From JBMNIZ01 sp050951405 (GTDB taxonomy: Bacteria; Bacillota; DULZ01): a DNA stretch of 64,000 nt. The stretch's first letter is position 1. Every line of letters begins with the position of its first letter. The DNA lies in the NCBI GenBank assembly GCA_050951405.1, contig JBMNIZ010000004.1, positions 1 through 64,000 on the forward strand. Direction: 5' to 3'. The translations under genes and the position numbers were made by a program. This document shows, piece after piece, positions 17,049 through 26,433 of this stretch. The notes under the pieces were generated by a model. That model was given only the letters and a program-made list of their open reading frames with translations. It did no database searches and was not told the origin of the DNA.

Positions 17049-17948
17049 TCAACTCTCCCGCAAATCATAGCCGAAAAAACGCAAATCCGCATCCCTTTTC
17101 CGCCAGCCCGGTTTCACCTTCACCCACAGTTCCAAATAGACTTTGCTTCCTAAAAGCTTCTCTATTTCTAAACGGCTCTGGCTTCCTATTTCCTTCAGCA
17201 TCCGGCCGCCTTTTCCGATGATGATGTCTTTTTGAGAATCCCTCTCCACATAGATTACGGCTCCCAAATAAATATTATTTTCATCCCGTTGGATCAACTC
17301 TTCCACCTGCACGACCACCGCATGGGGAATCTCTTCTCTAGTGAACTCAAGGACTTTTTCCCGGATAATTTCCGCCAGAACAAAAGCCTCCGGCTGATCG
17401 GTTACTACCCCTTCCGGATAGTAGCGGGGACCGGGAGGCAAATGGTCAGCCAGTACTGACAACAGTCGATCCATGTTTTCCCCGGTAACAGCGGATACTG
17501 GGATAATCTCCTGGTAAGGATAGCGTTTGTCCATATCGGCAATTAACGCCAGCAAGGAATTTTTGGGGACTAAATCAATTTTGTTGATGACCAAGAAAAC
17601 CGGCGTCTGCACTTGGGCCAGAAGTTCCAAGATAAAAGCTTCACCGGCAGCTACTTCCCGGGAAACATCCAGCACATGGAGAATGCCGTCAACCTCCCGG
17701 AGGGATCTCAAAGCCACTTCAACCATGTAGTGCCCCAACCGGTGCTTAGGCTTATGGATGCCCGGTGTATCCAGAAAAACAATTTGGTAATCAGGACCCG
17801 TCACCACCCCTCGGATCCGATTTCGAGTGGTTTGCGGTTTATCAGAAACGATGGCTATTTTCTGCCCCACTAGATAATTCATCAAAGTGGACTTGCCCAC
17901 ATTGGGACGGCCAATAATCGTCATAAACCCTGAACGAAAATTTCCCAT
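17049..17948 (-). CDS. era: GTPase Era
   Basis: An essential GTPase that binds the 3' end of 16S rRNA and assists 30S assembly. 299 residues: G1 GRPNVGKS (13-20), G3 DTPG (60-63), G4 NKID (122-125), then a C-terminal KH domain with the GKGG loop near residue 244 for RNA binding. It follows cdd by about ten bases in the conserved phoH-pgpH-ybeY-dgkA-cdd-era order. The frame is intact. Confidence 0.97.
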   Translation of the reverse strand: MGNFRSGFMTIIGRPNVGKSTLMNYLVGQKIAIVSDKPQTTRNRIRGVVTGPDYQIVFLDTPGIHKPKHRLGHYMVEVALRSLREVDGILHVLDVSREVAAGEAFILELLAQVQTPVFLVINKIDLVPKNSLLALIADMDKRYPYQEIIPVSAVTGENMDRLLSVLADHLPPGPRYYPEGVVTDQPEAFVLAEIIREKVLEFTREEIPHAVVVQVEELIQRDENNIYLGAVIYVERDSQKDIIIGKGGRMLKEIGSQSRLEIEKLLGSKVYLELWVKVKPGWRKRDADLRFFGYDLRES

Positions 17949-17958
17949 TGCTCCACCT

Positions 17959-18360
17959 CTATTGACCCGCTTTCCTCTTCATCAAAGCAAAAGCTCCCGG
18001 TAATAGTTCTGCAGATTTTTTGACAGTATAATCTCCCGCAGCATTGCTCATGATCACATCGATGTCACTGCCAAATTCATTGATGACCTGACGGCAAGCA
18101 CCGCAAGGAGTGCAGTATTCAGCTGCAGTGCAAAAGACGGCCAGGGCTAAAAACTCCGTCTCCCCTTCAGAGACAGCCTTGTAAATGGCGGTTCTCTCCG
18201 CGCAAATGGTCAGTCCAAAAGAGGCATTTTCCACATTGCAACCGGTAAAGACCTTGCCGGATTTCGTCAAAAGAGCCGCTCCCACAGGGAAACGGGAATA
18301 GGGCGAGTAAGACTTTTTGCTCGCCTCTTTTGCCTTTTGCACCAGCTCCAGGTAATCCAT
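17959..18360 (-). CDS. cdd: cytidine deaminase
   Basis: A zinc enzyme converting cytidine and deoxycytidine to uridine forms for pyrimidine salvage. 133 residues from ATG 18360, with AAGGGGAG eight bases upstream; a TTG two codons earlier is the alternative. The catalytic motif Cys-Ala-Glu is at ICAERTA, and the two other zinc cysteines lie in PCGACRQVI. Length is typical of the small tetrameric type. It sits between the DUF502 gene and era as in other Firmicutes. Confidence 0.95.
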   Translation of the reverse strand: MDYLELVQKAKEASKKSYSPYSRFPVGAALLTKSGKVFTGCNVENASFGLTICAERTAIYKAVSEGETEFLALAVFCTAAEYCTPCGACRQVINEFGSDIDVIMSNAAGDYTVKKSAELLPGAFALMKRKAGQ

Positions 18361-18374
18361 GCCCAATACTCCCC

Positions 18375-18980
18375 TTATCCCGCTTTTTCTTCGGCCTTAT
18401 CATCCGGGACCACCACTCCCCCGGAGATAATTATCTTAATCCCATCTTCCACCGACATTTCCAGGGGAATGAGATCCCGTTCCGGAACCAGGAGAAGAAA
18501 ACCTGAAGTAGGATTGGGAGTGGTCGGTAAAAACACGTTCACTAAATTTTCCGAAGTCTTCTCCTCAACCTCCCCCCGGGTCACACCCGTAATGAAACCG
18601 AGGGCATAAATGCCCCGGCGGGGATATTCCACCAGGACCACCTTTTGAAAAGCTCCCCGGTCTTTATTGGTAAAAGCTTCAATAATTTGTTTGGCCGTGC
18701 GATAAATGGCTCCGGCTAAAGGTGTCCGGGAAATAAGCGCTTCCCCATAAGACAAAAGTTGCCGCCCGATAACGTTTGTAGTAAAAAGCCCCACAAAAAG
18801 TATCAGCAAAACAGTGGCTAAAAGGCCCAATCCTTTCACTCTCTGCCCGGTAAACAGGGCCACCAAGTCCCCGGCAAAATCATCAGCGATATGAAAAAGC
18901 CAATTCAGCACAAAAAATGTTGCCGCCAGGGGCAGGATAGTAATGATGCCTGTAAAAAAGTATTTTTTAAAATTACTCAA
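18375..18980 (-). CDS. DUF502 family membrane protein
   Basis: 201 residues with two N-terminal transmembrane helices (about 8-28 and 52-72), then a soluble domain with the family stretch PLAGAIYRTAKQI, and RGIYALGFITG, followed by an acidic, Glu-rich C-terminus. This is the DUF502 pattern; its role is unknown, though plant relatives act in membrane trafficking. It lies between dgkA and cdd with small gaps, so it is part of the same operon. Confidence 0.88.
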   Translation of the reverse strand: MSNFKKYFFTGIITILPLAATFFVLNWLFHIADDFAGDLVALFTGQRVKGLGLLATVLLILFVGLFTTNVIGRQLLSYGEALISRTPLAGAIYRTAKQIIEAFTNKDRGAFQKVVLVEYPRRGIYALGFITGVTRGEVEEKTSENLVNVFLPTTPNPTSGFLLLVPERDLIPLEMSVEDGIKIIISGGVVVPDDKAEEKAG

Positions 18981-19009
18981 TCCTTTCAGCCCTCTTTCCT
19001 TGCCGCTAT

Positions 19010-19384
19010 TTAATCTATACCTAAGATCTTACTGCCGAAGATGAGGATAGCCACCACCAGAGCATGGATCGCTGCCAACAGGACCGCCCCGGCCGCCACA
19101 TCTTTAGCCACACGGGCCAGTTTCCGGTATTGGTCCTGGCTGGCCAGATCCACAACCCTTTCTAAAGCGGTATTAAACAGTTCGGCTGCCAGCACCAGGA
19201 AAACCGCCAAAATAATAAAGGCCCACTCCCATCTGTTCAGATGTAAACGCCAGGCAGCCAAAAAGGCCAAAAGGGCCGCTCCGATATGGAGGCGGAAATT
19301 CCTTTCCCTCCCAAAAGCCCAGGCAATCCCCTGCCAGGCATTACGAAAACTCTCTCGCAAACTCTGTTTATTTTCCTCCTGCAT
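19010..19384 (-). CDS. dgkA: DgkA-type undecaprenol/diacylglycerol kinase
   Basis: A small integral membrane kinase with three helices. Gram-positive members mainly phosphorylate undecaprenol, feeding the lipid carrier of cell-wall synthesis. 124 residues. The family signature is Glu-Leu-Phe-Asn-Thr-Ala-Leu-Glu-Arg-Val-Val-Asp near residues 65-76, followed by Lys-Asp-x-Ala-Ala-Gly-Ala-Val. The start lies four bases after the ybeY stop, showing operon structure. Confidence 0.92.
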   Translation of the reverse strand: MQEENKQSLRESFRNAWQGIAWAFGRERNFRLHIGAALLAFLAAWRLHLNRWEWAFIILAVFLVLAAELFNTALERVVDLASQDQYRKLARVAKDVAAGAVLLAAIHALVVAILIFGSKILGID

Positions 19385-19388
19385 ATCT

Positions 19389-19859
19389 TTACCTCTTTAA
19401 ACCTAAACATTGCAAGATTTCTTCTTCTTTCCGTCGCATGATCTTCTCCTCTTCCGGCAGCTTATGGTCATAACCCACTAAATGAAGCATCCCGTGAGCT
19501 ATCAGAAAACCTACTTCCCGGGCCAGGCTATGCCCGTATTCATCAGCCTGTCTGGCGGCTCTTTCCAAAGAAATCACAATATCCCCTAAAACCTCTTCCC
19601 CGCCGGGGTCCCGGCTCTTAGCTTCTTCGCTCATATTCTCTAAATAGGCAAAGGAGAGGACATCGGTAGCCTGATCTATTCCCCGGTAATCACGGTTTAA
19701 TTGGCGAATCTTCTCGTCATCAGCCAGAAGGACTGCAACCTGGTAGGCCCCATGAATCCCTTCCCGGCGGTAGACTTCTTCTATTACCCGGGTAATAATT
19801 GACTCTAATTCCGGATTAAAGGATATTTTGGCCTGTTGGTTGCTTATGGACACCGGCAT
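19389..19859 (-). CDS. ybeY: endoribonuclease YbeY
   Basis: A zinc-dependent single-strand endoribonuclease for 16S rRNA 3' maturation and ribosome quality control. 156 residues with the metal site HGMLHLVGYDH at 122-132 and the conserved stretch ATDVLSFAY at 64-72. The start overlaps the pgpH end by 44 bases, so translation is coupled. A normal member of the phoH-pgpH-ybeY block. Confidence 0.96.
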   Translation of the reverse strand: MPVSISNQQAKISFNPELESIITRVIEEVYRREGIHGAYQVAVLLADDEKIRQLNRDYRGIDQATDVLSFAYLENMSEEAKSRDPGGEEVLGDIVISLERAARQADEYGHSLAREVGFLIAHGMLHLVGYDHKLPEEEKIMRRKEEEILQCLGLKR

Positions 19860-21996
19860 CTTTTATCTTTCTCCTCTCCATTTCTTTTAAGACATGATCG
19901 GGGTACTCGATCCGGGAGTGAAAAATCCCGCTCAGCACCCGGACAAAAGATTGGGCAATAATATCCAGCTCTTTGAAGGTCAAGTCACATTCCTCCAGCT
20001 GTCCATCCTCCAGTTTATCTTTTATCACTTTCCGTACCGTCCCTTCGATGCGACCAGGAGTAGGTTTCTGGATGGAACGGACCGCCGCCTCAACCGTATC
20101 GGCCAACAGCACAATAGCTGCTTCTTTGGTTTGAGGCTTCGGGCAGTCATAACGAAAATCTCCTTCTTCCAACTCTTCCCCGCGATTATTTTCCTGAGCT
20201 TTATGATAGAAATAGGAAACCAATCCCGTGCCGTGATGCTGGTTGATAATATCTTTAATCACCTGAGGTAAACGGTATTCTTTGGCCAATTCCACTCCAT
20301 CCTTCACATGGGATGTGATGATCAAGGTGCTTAAAGTTGGCGCCAGCTTATCATGGGGATTGTCTGCGGTCAATTGATTTTCAATAAAGAAATAGGGACG
20401 TTTCAGTTTGCCTATGTCATGATAATAAGAAGCTACCCGGGCCAGAAGAGAATTGGCCCCCACCGCATCAGCCGCCGCTTCCGCCAGGTTGCCCACCAAA
20501 ATACTGTGGTGATAAGTGCCTGGCGCCTCCAAAAGCAACCGTTTCAAAACCGGCTGGTTGGGATCGGACAATTCCAGCAATTTCACGGAGGTGGTAATGC
20601 CAAATGCAGTCTCCAAAAAAGGAAGAGACCCGATGGTTAAGACTGAAGACAGTACCCCGTTAATAATTCCCATGGACAGGGCCACGGTGAACATGGTCAA
20701 GTTATAATTGAGCAGGAAGCCCAAAGCCAAGATGGAAAAAACATTGGCCAAAGTGATATAGAGACTGGCCTTGGCCAAATCCGACCTCTGGCTCAGCTTG
20801 GAAATGCTGTAAACTCCGGTGACACCGCCGATAAAAGCGGCGATACTGAACTGCAATTGGCTGCCGGTAGCAACGCCGACGATAATAGCCAAGACCATGG
20901 TCAAAAAAAGAGCTGCTTTTGTATCCAAAAGGACTGCCACTAACATGGAAACAGCTGCCACCGGTATCATGTAACTAACCAGATTGGAGATTTCCGCCCT
21001 GCCTCCGATATTGATGGCGGTAATAGCCTTGATCAAAATCAATCCCATTATGAACAAGATCCCCAGGAGGATAAAGTGGGCTTCATTGGTTAAAACCTGC
21101 CTGCGGTACTGGTATAAGAAAAAGATGGTCAAAAGTGAGTTAATCAGGATAAAAAGGGCCAGACCCAGCAGACTGGTAACGGGAGAGCGGGTTCTCAACA
21201 ACCCTAATTTCTGCAAAACCTCAATGTCTGCAGCTGTCACCACCTCTCCCACACCGACAATCTTCTCACCCTGCCGGATGGTGACCTGTACCGGTCCCAC
21301 CGCTTCCCTGGCTTTCTCCCGCTCTTCTGCCGTCAATGCACTGTCGATTACAAAGTTGGGCCTGAAATTAAGTCCTTCCAGAATGGCTGCCGCAACAGCT
21401 TGAAGGCCCTCCGGAACACTTTCCAGTTTACCTGCCTGTTCCAGAATCTTGACACGGGCATCAGCTAAAGCGCTTTCCGGAACCCCGGGGCCAAAAACCT
21501 CTCTTAATAAAGACAGGGTTTTTTCTTCCAGACGGGCAATATCTTCTTGTTCGACCCATACCAGTTGTAATAAATTGCCCTCGGGTAACGTCAATCCTGC
21601 TTCCTGTAGACTGACAACCTTTTCCCCTTCATCCAATTCCTCATCATTTCTGATCCGGTTTACCTCCGCAAAAACTTCCCGAACCCTGAATTCCAGCTCC
21701 TCCAGCACAGCGGGATCCAGTTTGTATGAGGGCTTGACTTGCCTGGCTGCTTCCTCCCTGGCCGCCTCCGTTAAAACATCGCTTTCAAAAACAATACCCT
21801 GGGAAGCGTAAATATCCCGGGGACTGGGCTGATCTTCTTTCAAGTCCAGCTGCTGGGGAATGTAATTAATGCCTAAAATAATCACAGCCAGCGCATAAAA
21901 AAATACCCCCCACAAGGCCAGCCTGACGTTCAAGTTTTGCAAAACTGCTTTTACAGGTTTGCCAACAGCTCCTGCCAAAAATTTGCGTGAAGACAT
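19816..21996 (-). CDS. pgpH: PgpH-type 7TM-HD cyclic-di-AMP phosphodiesterase
   Basis: A membrane protein degrading the second messenger c-di-AMP. 726 residues: one N-terminal helix (29-47), a large extracellular 7TMR-HDED domain (about 50-270), seven transmembrane helices (about 275-480), and a cytoplasmic HD domain with His-His-Ser-Ile near 495, YYHDIGK near 525 and a further ITSHVKDG site. The start ATG 21996 follows AAAGGGAGAGG. It lies between phoH and ybeY as in Bacillus and Listeria. Confidence 0.95.
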   Translation of the reverse strand: MSSRKFLAGAVGKPVKAVLQNLNVRLALWGVFFYALAVIILGINYIPQQLDLKEDQPSPRDIYASQGIVFESDVLTEAAREEAARQVKPSYKLDPAVLEELEFRVREVFAEVNRIRNDEELDEGEKVVSLQEAGLTLPEGNLLQLVWVEQEDIARLEEKTLSLLREVFGPGVPESALADARVKILEQAGKLESVPEGLQAVAAAILEGLNFRPNFVIDSALTAEEREKAREAVGPVQVTIRQGEKIVGVGEVVTAADIEVLQKLGLLRTRSPVTSLLGLALFILINSLLTIFFLYQYRRQVLTNEAHFILLGILFIMGLILIKAITAINIGGRAEISNLVSYMIPVAAVSMLVAVLLDTKAALFLTMVLAIIVGVATGSQLQFSIAAFIGGVTGVYSISKLSQRSDLAKASLYITLANVFSILALGFLLNYNLTMFTVALSMGIINGVLSSVLTIGSLPFLETAFGITTSVKLLELSDPNQPVLKRLLLEAPGTYHHSILVGNLAEAAADAVGANSLLARVASYYHDIGKLKRPYFFIENQLTADNPHDKLAPTLSTLIITSHVKDGVELAKEYRLPQVIKDIINQHHGTGLVSYFYHKAQENNRGEELEEGDFRYDCPKPQTKEAAIVLLADTVEAAVRSIQKPTPGRIEGTVRKVIKDKLEDGQLEECDLTFKELDIIAQSFVRVLSGIFHSRIEYPDHVLKEMERRKIKDAGVHKQPTGQNIL

Positions 21997-22074
21997 ACCT
22001 CTCCCTTTCCCCCAATCCCAAAAACACAGGATCCTCTTATTATTTCGAGAACTCTCTTCCCGGACTTTTTGCCA

Positions 22075-23055
22075 TCATATTTCCTTCCTGTCTTCAAATA
22101 TTTCATAGGCTTTGATAATTTTTTGGACCAAAGGGTGTCTTACCACATCGGCTTCGGTCAAATATTGAAAGGAAATACCCTCAATGCCCCGGAGAATTTT
22201 CTGCACCTCGATCAAACCCGAATAATTTCCTTTGGGCAAGTCCACCTGGGTAATGTCACCTGTCACCACAGCCCTGGACCCAAAACCGATCCTGGTCAAA
22301 AACATCTTCATCTGTTCCGGGGTTGTATTCTGGGCTTCATCCAGGATAATAAAAGAATCGTCCAAAGTGCGCCCCCGCATATAAGCAAGGGGAGCCACCT
22401 CGATAATAGTTCTCTCCATGTACTTCTGGGCCGTATCCAGACCTAAAACATCATAGAGGCTGTCATAAAGAGGCCTCAGGTAAGGGTTAACCTTTTCCTG
22501 CAAATCTCCTGGCAAAAAGCCCAGCTTTTCCCCGGCTTCCACTGCCGGCCTGGCCAGGACGATTCGATTAACCTCTTTGTTTTTTAAAGCCAGAACCGCC
22601 ATCACTACCGCCAGGTAGGTTTTCCCTGTACCGGCCGGGCCGATACCAAAGACAATGTCATGATCCCGGATTGCCTGGACATATTTTCTTTGACCCAGCG
22701 TTTTGGGGCGTATTTTTTTCCCCCGGGGAGTAATATGAATGACCTCGCCAAGAGCGTGGACCAACCGGGGCAACTCTTCTCCTTCCTTTTTTTCTAATAG
22801 ACTGAGTATATAATTAATATTGGAAATATTAATACGCATCCCGTCTTTTGCCAGCTCAATCAACTGCTGAAAAAGCTTTCTGGTTTTTTCCACAGAAGCT
22901 TTATTTCCGGAAATAATGACTTCATTACCCCGAGCTACAATCTGGGCTTGACAGCGGCGTTCAATATATCGCAAATTCTCATCCTCAATGCCAAAAATAT
23001 TAATGGCCTCGCCGTTATCGCCTATGGTCAAATGCAACTCCCGGTGCTCCGTCAA
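22075..23055 (-). CDS. phoH: PhoH-family ATPase
   Basis: A cytoplasmic P-loop ATPase related to the helicase core of RecD; a role in RNA metabolism next to YbeY is commonly proposed. 326 residues, TTG start after AAGGGGGT. An N-terminal KH-like part (1-100) is followed by Walker A GPAGTGKTYLA (139-149), Walker B FIILDEAQNTT, and sensor VVTGDITQVDLP. It follows yqfD and precedes pgpH, standard Firmicute order. Confidence 0.95.
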   Translation of the reverse strand: MTEHRELHLTIGDNGEAINIFGIEDENLRYIERRCQAQIVARGNEVIISGNKASVEKTRKLFQQLIELAKDGMRINISNINYILSLLEKKEGEELPRLVHALGEVIHITPRGKKIRPKTLGQRKYVQAIRDHDIVFGIGPAGTGKTYLAVVMAVLALKNKEVNRIVLARPAVEAGEKLGFLPGDLQEKVNPYLRPLYDSLYDVLGLDTAQKYMERTIIEVAPLAYMRGRTLDDSFIILDEAQNTTPEQMKMFLTRIGFGSRAVVTGDITQVDLPKGNYSGLIEVQKILRGIEGISFQYLTEADVVRHPLVQKIIKAYEIFEDRKEI

Positions 23056-23150
23056 TAACTGTACCCCCTTATTTTTTCAACCCTGATTCTACCATTAGTT
23101 TAACCCAAGCAGCCCACAGTCAAACCAGGGGCAACAAACAATTTACTTCT

Positions 23151-24377
23151 CTAGGTAAGGGGTTTATAAACCCCTATTTCTTCCAGTGTCTCTACCACCA
23201 CTTTCACTTTCACCGTCCCCTTTTCCGGGGAATCAGTTGAGAAAAAACGATCCACTATTTTTATCCCTTCCGGCAGCTCTTCTCGGATTCCGGCTAAAGC
23301 CTTTTCCAAGGCCATCCTTTTAGCCTCCTCTTCCCCCAATTCCCGCCGGTAGGGCTTGACCTCGTAATAAGTTGTTTTTATTAATTCGACAGGTAGCTGC
23401 CAATTCCTCCATTCAGGTAACTTTTGGAAGATCTCTTTCTTTTCATAGTGGGCATAAGGAATCTTTGCAGGACCCTTCAAGGTGATCAGCCGGTCATCCA
23501 GCTTCAACTGAAAAACCCGCACAGATTTGCCCGTAGCTTTTACCCCTGTCTCCACTAGAGCTACTTGTGCCGTGGCTTCATACCAGACCCGGGCCCGGAC
23601 AATACCCCTGGCTCTCACCAACTGGACCAATTGATTTGGGTCCGGCTTTTCACCTTCTCCGGAAGCCGAAGGAGTGATTAACCCGGAAATCAGCAGCTGC
23701 CCCCGGCTGACCGGGTCCCCTTCCCTCACTTGGGCCTGGCCGCTGATAACCAGGATCTCCTGAATCACTCCGTCCTTACTGGCAACAATATGGCCAGGCT
23801 TTCTCTCCCATTCCTGTTTTCCGGGCAATTCCTTTTCCACCACACTGATTAAGGCTCGAGTACCCTCAATCTCTATGGTAACCCAGGCCAACTCCGGCAG
23901 CTGTATTTCCATGGTTTTTTCGACCTTTCTTAAGTCCAGGGAATGCTTTAAAGCACCGGGCTTCACACCCAAATCCGCAGCCAGTGACAAGATCTGTTCC
24001 CGGCTCAGGTGCTCCAATTCTTCCGAACTGGAAAAATCCACAAACCAAATAAAACTGGAAAGAAAATAAAGCAGCAGGATGAAGACCAGAATCCCGGTGA
24101 GAAACACTTTCCGCTTGCGGATCCTCCGCCAATGGAAAGGCAGTCCAATTTTTTTCCAAATGCGAAAACGGGAAGAAGAAAGACGGGATATGGTACGCAG
24201 TCGACGCACATCTCTTGCTGCTGCTTTCGCCAGAAAACGATTTTCCGCCAAGGGGACCACATCCCAAAGCAAAATACCGCGAACAAGAGCGAGGTTAATA
24301 AACTTTTCCGGTGACGCCCCCTCAACTAAAATGATCACATGGCCGCGAAAAAAAGCCTGCCATCTCTGCAGCAGCAT
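23151..24377 (-). CDS. yqfD: sporulation protein YqfD
   Basis: A member of the YqfD/stage IV sporulation family, mother-cell expressed in Bacillus. 408 residues with ATG after GAGGTG. The first 80 residues form a small cytoplasmic domain, then a single transmembrane helix (about 90-112), then a large extracytoplasmic part with a POTRA-like segment (GVKPGALKHSLDLRKVEKTM) and a beta domain. It is paired with yqfC twelve bases upstream. Biochemical function is not established. Confidence 0.92.
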   Translation of the reverse strand: MLLQRWQAFFRGHVIILVEGASPEKFINLALVRGILLWDVVPLAENRFLAKAAARDVRRLRTISRLSSSRFRIWKKIGLPFHWRRIRKRKVFLTGILVFILLLYFLSSFIWFVDFSSSEELEHLSREQILSLAADLGVKPGALKHSLDLRKVEKTMEIQLPELAWVTIEIEGTRALISVVEKELPGKQEWERKPGHIVASKDGVIQEILVISGQAQVREGDPVSRGQLLISGLITPSASGEGEKPDPNQLVQLVRARGIVRARVWYEATAQVALVETGVKATGKSVRVFQLKLDDRLITLKGPAKIPYAHYEKKEIFQKLPEWRNWQLPVELIKTTYYEVKPYRRELGEEEAKRMALEKALAGIREELPEGIKIVDRFFSTDSPEKGTVKVKVVVETLEEIGVYKPLT

Positions 24378-24389
24378 TTCAATCCCACC

Positions 24390-24689
24390 TCAACTGTCGA
24401 AGCTGATACCAGTGATCAAACCTTCAACTGCCATTTCGTCTGGCTTTAAATGACGCAAAAGCAGATCTTGCCCCTTGATTTCCAATTCACCATTGCTGAT
24501 CTTCACCCGGATTCGTTCCCTCTGGTACTCGATTATGCCCCGGTGGTTTTCCAAAAAGAGCTGTAAATCGCCGATTATAGTGATTTTGGGCAGGTCCAAC
24601 ATCACATCCTTTGGCATTTCTAAAAAATCTACCACATCTTGCTGCATTTGCCTGGTTTTTTCTAAGAAGCTTTTCTTCTTTCCCTCCAT
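24390..24689 (-). CDS. yqfC: sporulation protein YqfC
   Basis: 99 residues, strong ribosome-binding site (GGAGGGGGG) before ATG 24689. It contains the YabP/YqfC fold core (PKITIIGDLQLFLENHRGI and VKISNGELEIKGQDL), a small beta-rich protein conserved in endospore formers and usually read from a sigma-E promoter with yqfD. About 290 bases upstream are without genes (24690-24980); they hold a pyrimidine-rich region and a GGCATAAACTT candidate -10, but no full promoter I can defend. Confidence 0.92.
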   Translation of the reverse strand: MEGKKKSFLEKTRQMQQDVVDFLEMPKDVMLDLPKITIIGDLQLFLENHRGIIEYQRERIRVKISNGELEIKGQDLLLRHLKPDEMAVEGLITGISFDS

Positions 24690-24980
24690 GATGTTGCCCC
24701 CCTCCTTCTCTTCTAGATAAGTTTATGCCGGAAACAAGACAAACAGTACTGGGAACGGTCATCGGCCAGCGGAAATACAGTGGTCAGGCTTCGCTCCCGG
24801 GATATTTATCGGCATCAAAAGACAAATAGGCGGACACAGTGGCCCGTCCTCTATTCTAAGATTAGAATTGGAACTAAGAGATTGGAGGTGATAGACAATA
24901 GGTTAGAAGCAGAGAATGGAAACAGATGAGAGATGGTAAAAATGGTGTTATGCTTTCAACCTTTCGCCGGCCGTTTTCCT

Positions 24981-26396
24981 CTAATACCGGTTGGACCGGC
25001 TCAAATTGACCCGGATTTTATAAATGATAAGAACTGGTATTATGACTACCATTAATAGAGCTACCATGGGGGCTAATGCACCAAAATGCCTGCGCAGACT
25101 CCCCTTCGTCTGATCCAACAAGCTGATCTTCTCATTTTCGTACAAGCTGAAAAACAGATCCCCCTCCGGTAAACCCGGTAGAAGCGCTTGATAAATCCCG
25201 TTTTCTCCTCTGTTCAATCCAATGCTGCTTTCAACCAGATAAGGAGCTTTTGCCGGCGGGATGATTATTATTTGCAGTTCGCCAAACTCCCTCCAGTTTT
25301 TAGCAGGGTTTAAAATATAGCTGAAAGTATAAAGGGGCTTTCCCGTCCTGGTCAGATCCATGGTCCCGTTGGTGTTATAACGGACAGTTATTTCTCTAGT
25401 CTCTTGAGGGGAAAAGTCCACCCAATAAACCAGGGTGAAAAGACGCTGAAAATGTTCCTGCTCGAATAGATTCTCTCCGGCGCAAAAACCTGCATTTTCT
25501 TTGAAATGTCTATCCAAAGCTGCCCCATAGAGATTATATAATTGTACCTCAGAAAGCAAGCCCTGGTAATTCCTGTAAATATTGCTCTTAACCAAGTCCA
25601 TCAAATACGGTTTCAGCTCCATCTCTTGGCTGGAAATCTCGGCAATGAACAAGCCGGTTTTTTCCTTAAGCTGGCCGTCCCTATAGGCAGCTGTCCTCAG
25701 ATCAATATCCTCACCCAAAACAAAAATCTCTAAAAGCTCCGGCCCATAACACCAGGCAGTCAATCTTGTCTTTTCCCCTTCCCTTTCATACCGGTTAAAG
25801 CTCTTGGTGAGCACTCTGGTTTTTTCCTCTTGCAAAGCAAAATCCACCGCAAAGTTTACTCCCTGAAAGCCGGTTGGTTTTACCTTAATCAAGTAAAGCT
25901 TGCCCTTTTCGTTTTCCGCAAAACTCTCCGCTGAGTATATTTCATCCGTAATGGTGCTGATCACCCTGGTAAAATCGATGTTTTTTTCTTCATTCCCTTG
26001 AAAGGGATGGACGTAACTGTGTACCACATCGCCCACATAAAGATCATATGGTATCCTGCTGCCGTCAGCAGTGATCACCACATCTTGCAGGGAAAGATTA
26101 TGGATACTTTCTACAAAAGGAAAAGCCATCTGGACCGATTGGGAGGCATGAGTCGGGTTAAACATTTCATAGCTGGCAACAACCCTTCCGCTAATTGTAT
26201 AAGGAGCATCCTGCTCAGCGGAAAAATCGAAAAGGAGAGTCTCCCTTAGCACCGCGATGGGACAGCCGTCTTCAACGAGCATCATGTCTGAGTAGGGGTA
26301 TCCCTGCCAAAATACAGGGCCGGAATTGGCCAAGGCAGCATACGGCAAAAGGAAGATAATGAAAAGCAGCAATGGACCTGCCAAGTATTTTCGCAC
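24981..26396 (-). CDS. exported membrane-anchored protein, unknown function
   Basis: 471 residues from GTG 26396 (AAAAGGAG seven bases upstream); earlier in-frame codons run into thiN. The N-terminus is a signal peptide (MRKYLAGP, hydrophobic to about 24, ALANS cleavage-like site). A large beta-rich extracellular domain follows, then one transmembrane helix (about 440-463) and a short basic tail, giving type I topology. Repeated features include YDLYVGDVVHSYVHPFQG, VDFSPQETREITVRYNT and an FSYILNPAKNW stretch. I do not recognise the family. The pattern (amphiphilic beta sandwich plus C-terminal anchor) resembles exported proteins of Clostridia with DUF4424-like domains, but I cannot confirm this. 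It lies between yqfC and thiN, an insertion relative to Bacillus. Confidence 0.7.
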   Translation of the reverse strand: MRKYLAGPLLLFIIFLLPYAALANSGPVFWQGYPYSDMMLVEDGCPIAVLRETLLFDFSAEQDAPYTISGRVVASYEMFNPTHASQSVQMAFPFVESIHNLSLQDVVITADGSRIPYDLYVGDVVHSYVHPFQGNEEKNIDFTRVISTITDEIYSAESFAENEKGKLYLIKVKPTGFQGVNFAVDFALQEEKTRVLTKSFNRYEREGEKTRLTAWCYGPELLEIFVLGEDIDLRTAAYRDGQLKEKTGLFIAEISSQEMELKPYLMDLVKSNIYRNYQGLLSEVQLYNLYGAALDRHFKENAGFCAGENLFEQEHFQRLFTLVYWVDFSPQETREITVRYNTNGTMDLTRTGKPLYTFSYILNPAKNWREFGELQIIIIPPAKAPYLVESSIGLNRGENGIYQALLPGLPEGDLFFSLYENEKISLLDQTKGSLRRHFGALAPMVALLMVVIIPVLIIYKIRVNLSRSNRY

Positions 26397-26433
26397 GGAA
26401 GCAGCTCCTTTTCTAACAAGCCGATGAAGGGCT

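Noticed and set aside
16865..17092. 75-codon minus-strand ORF overlapping the era stop and mgtE leader
   Set aside because: No ribosome-binding site at any start; it overlaps a good promoter (TTGACA-17-TACAGT) and the structured mgtE leader, which explain the region better.
24690..24980. Hidden gene or regulatory RNA in the gap between yqfC and the exported protein
   Set aside because: No ORF with a ribosome-binding site on either strand and no convincing hairpin-terminator pair; left as unexplained intergenic DNA.
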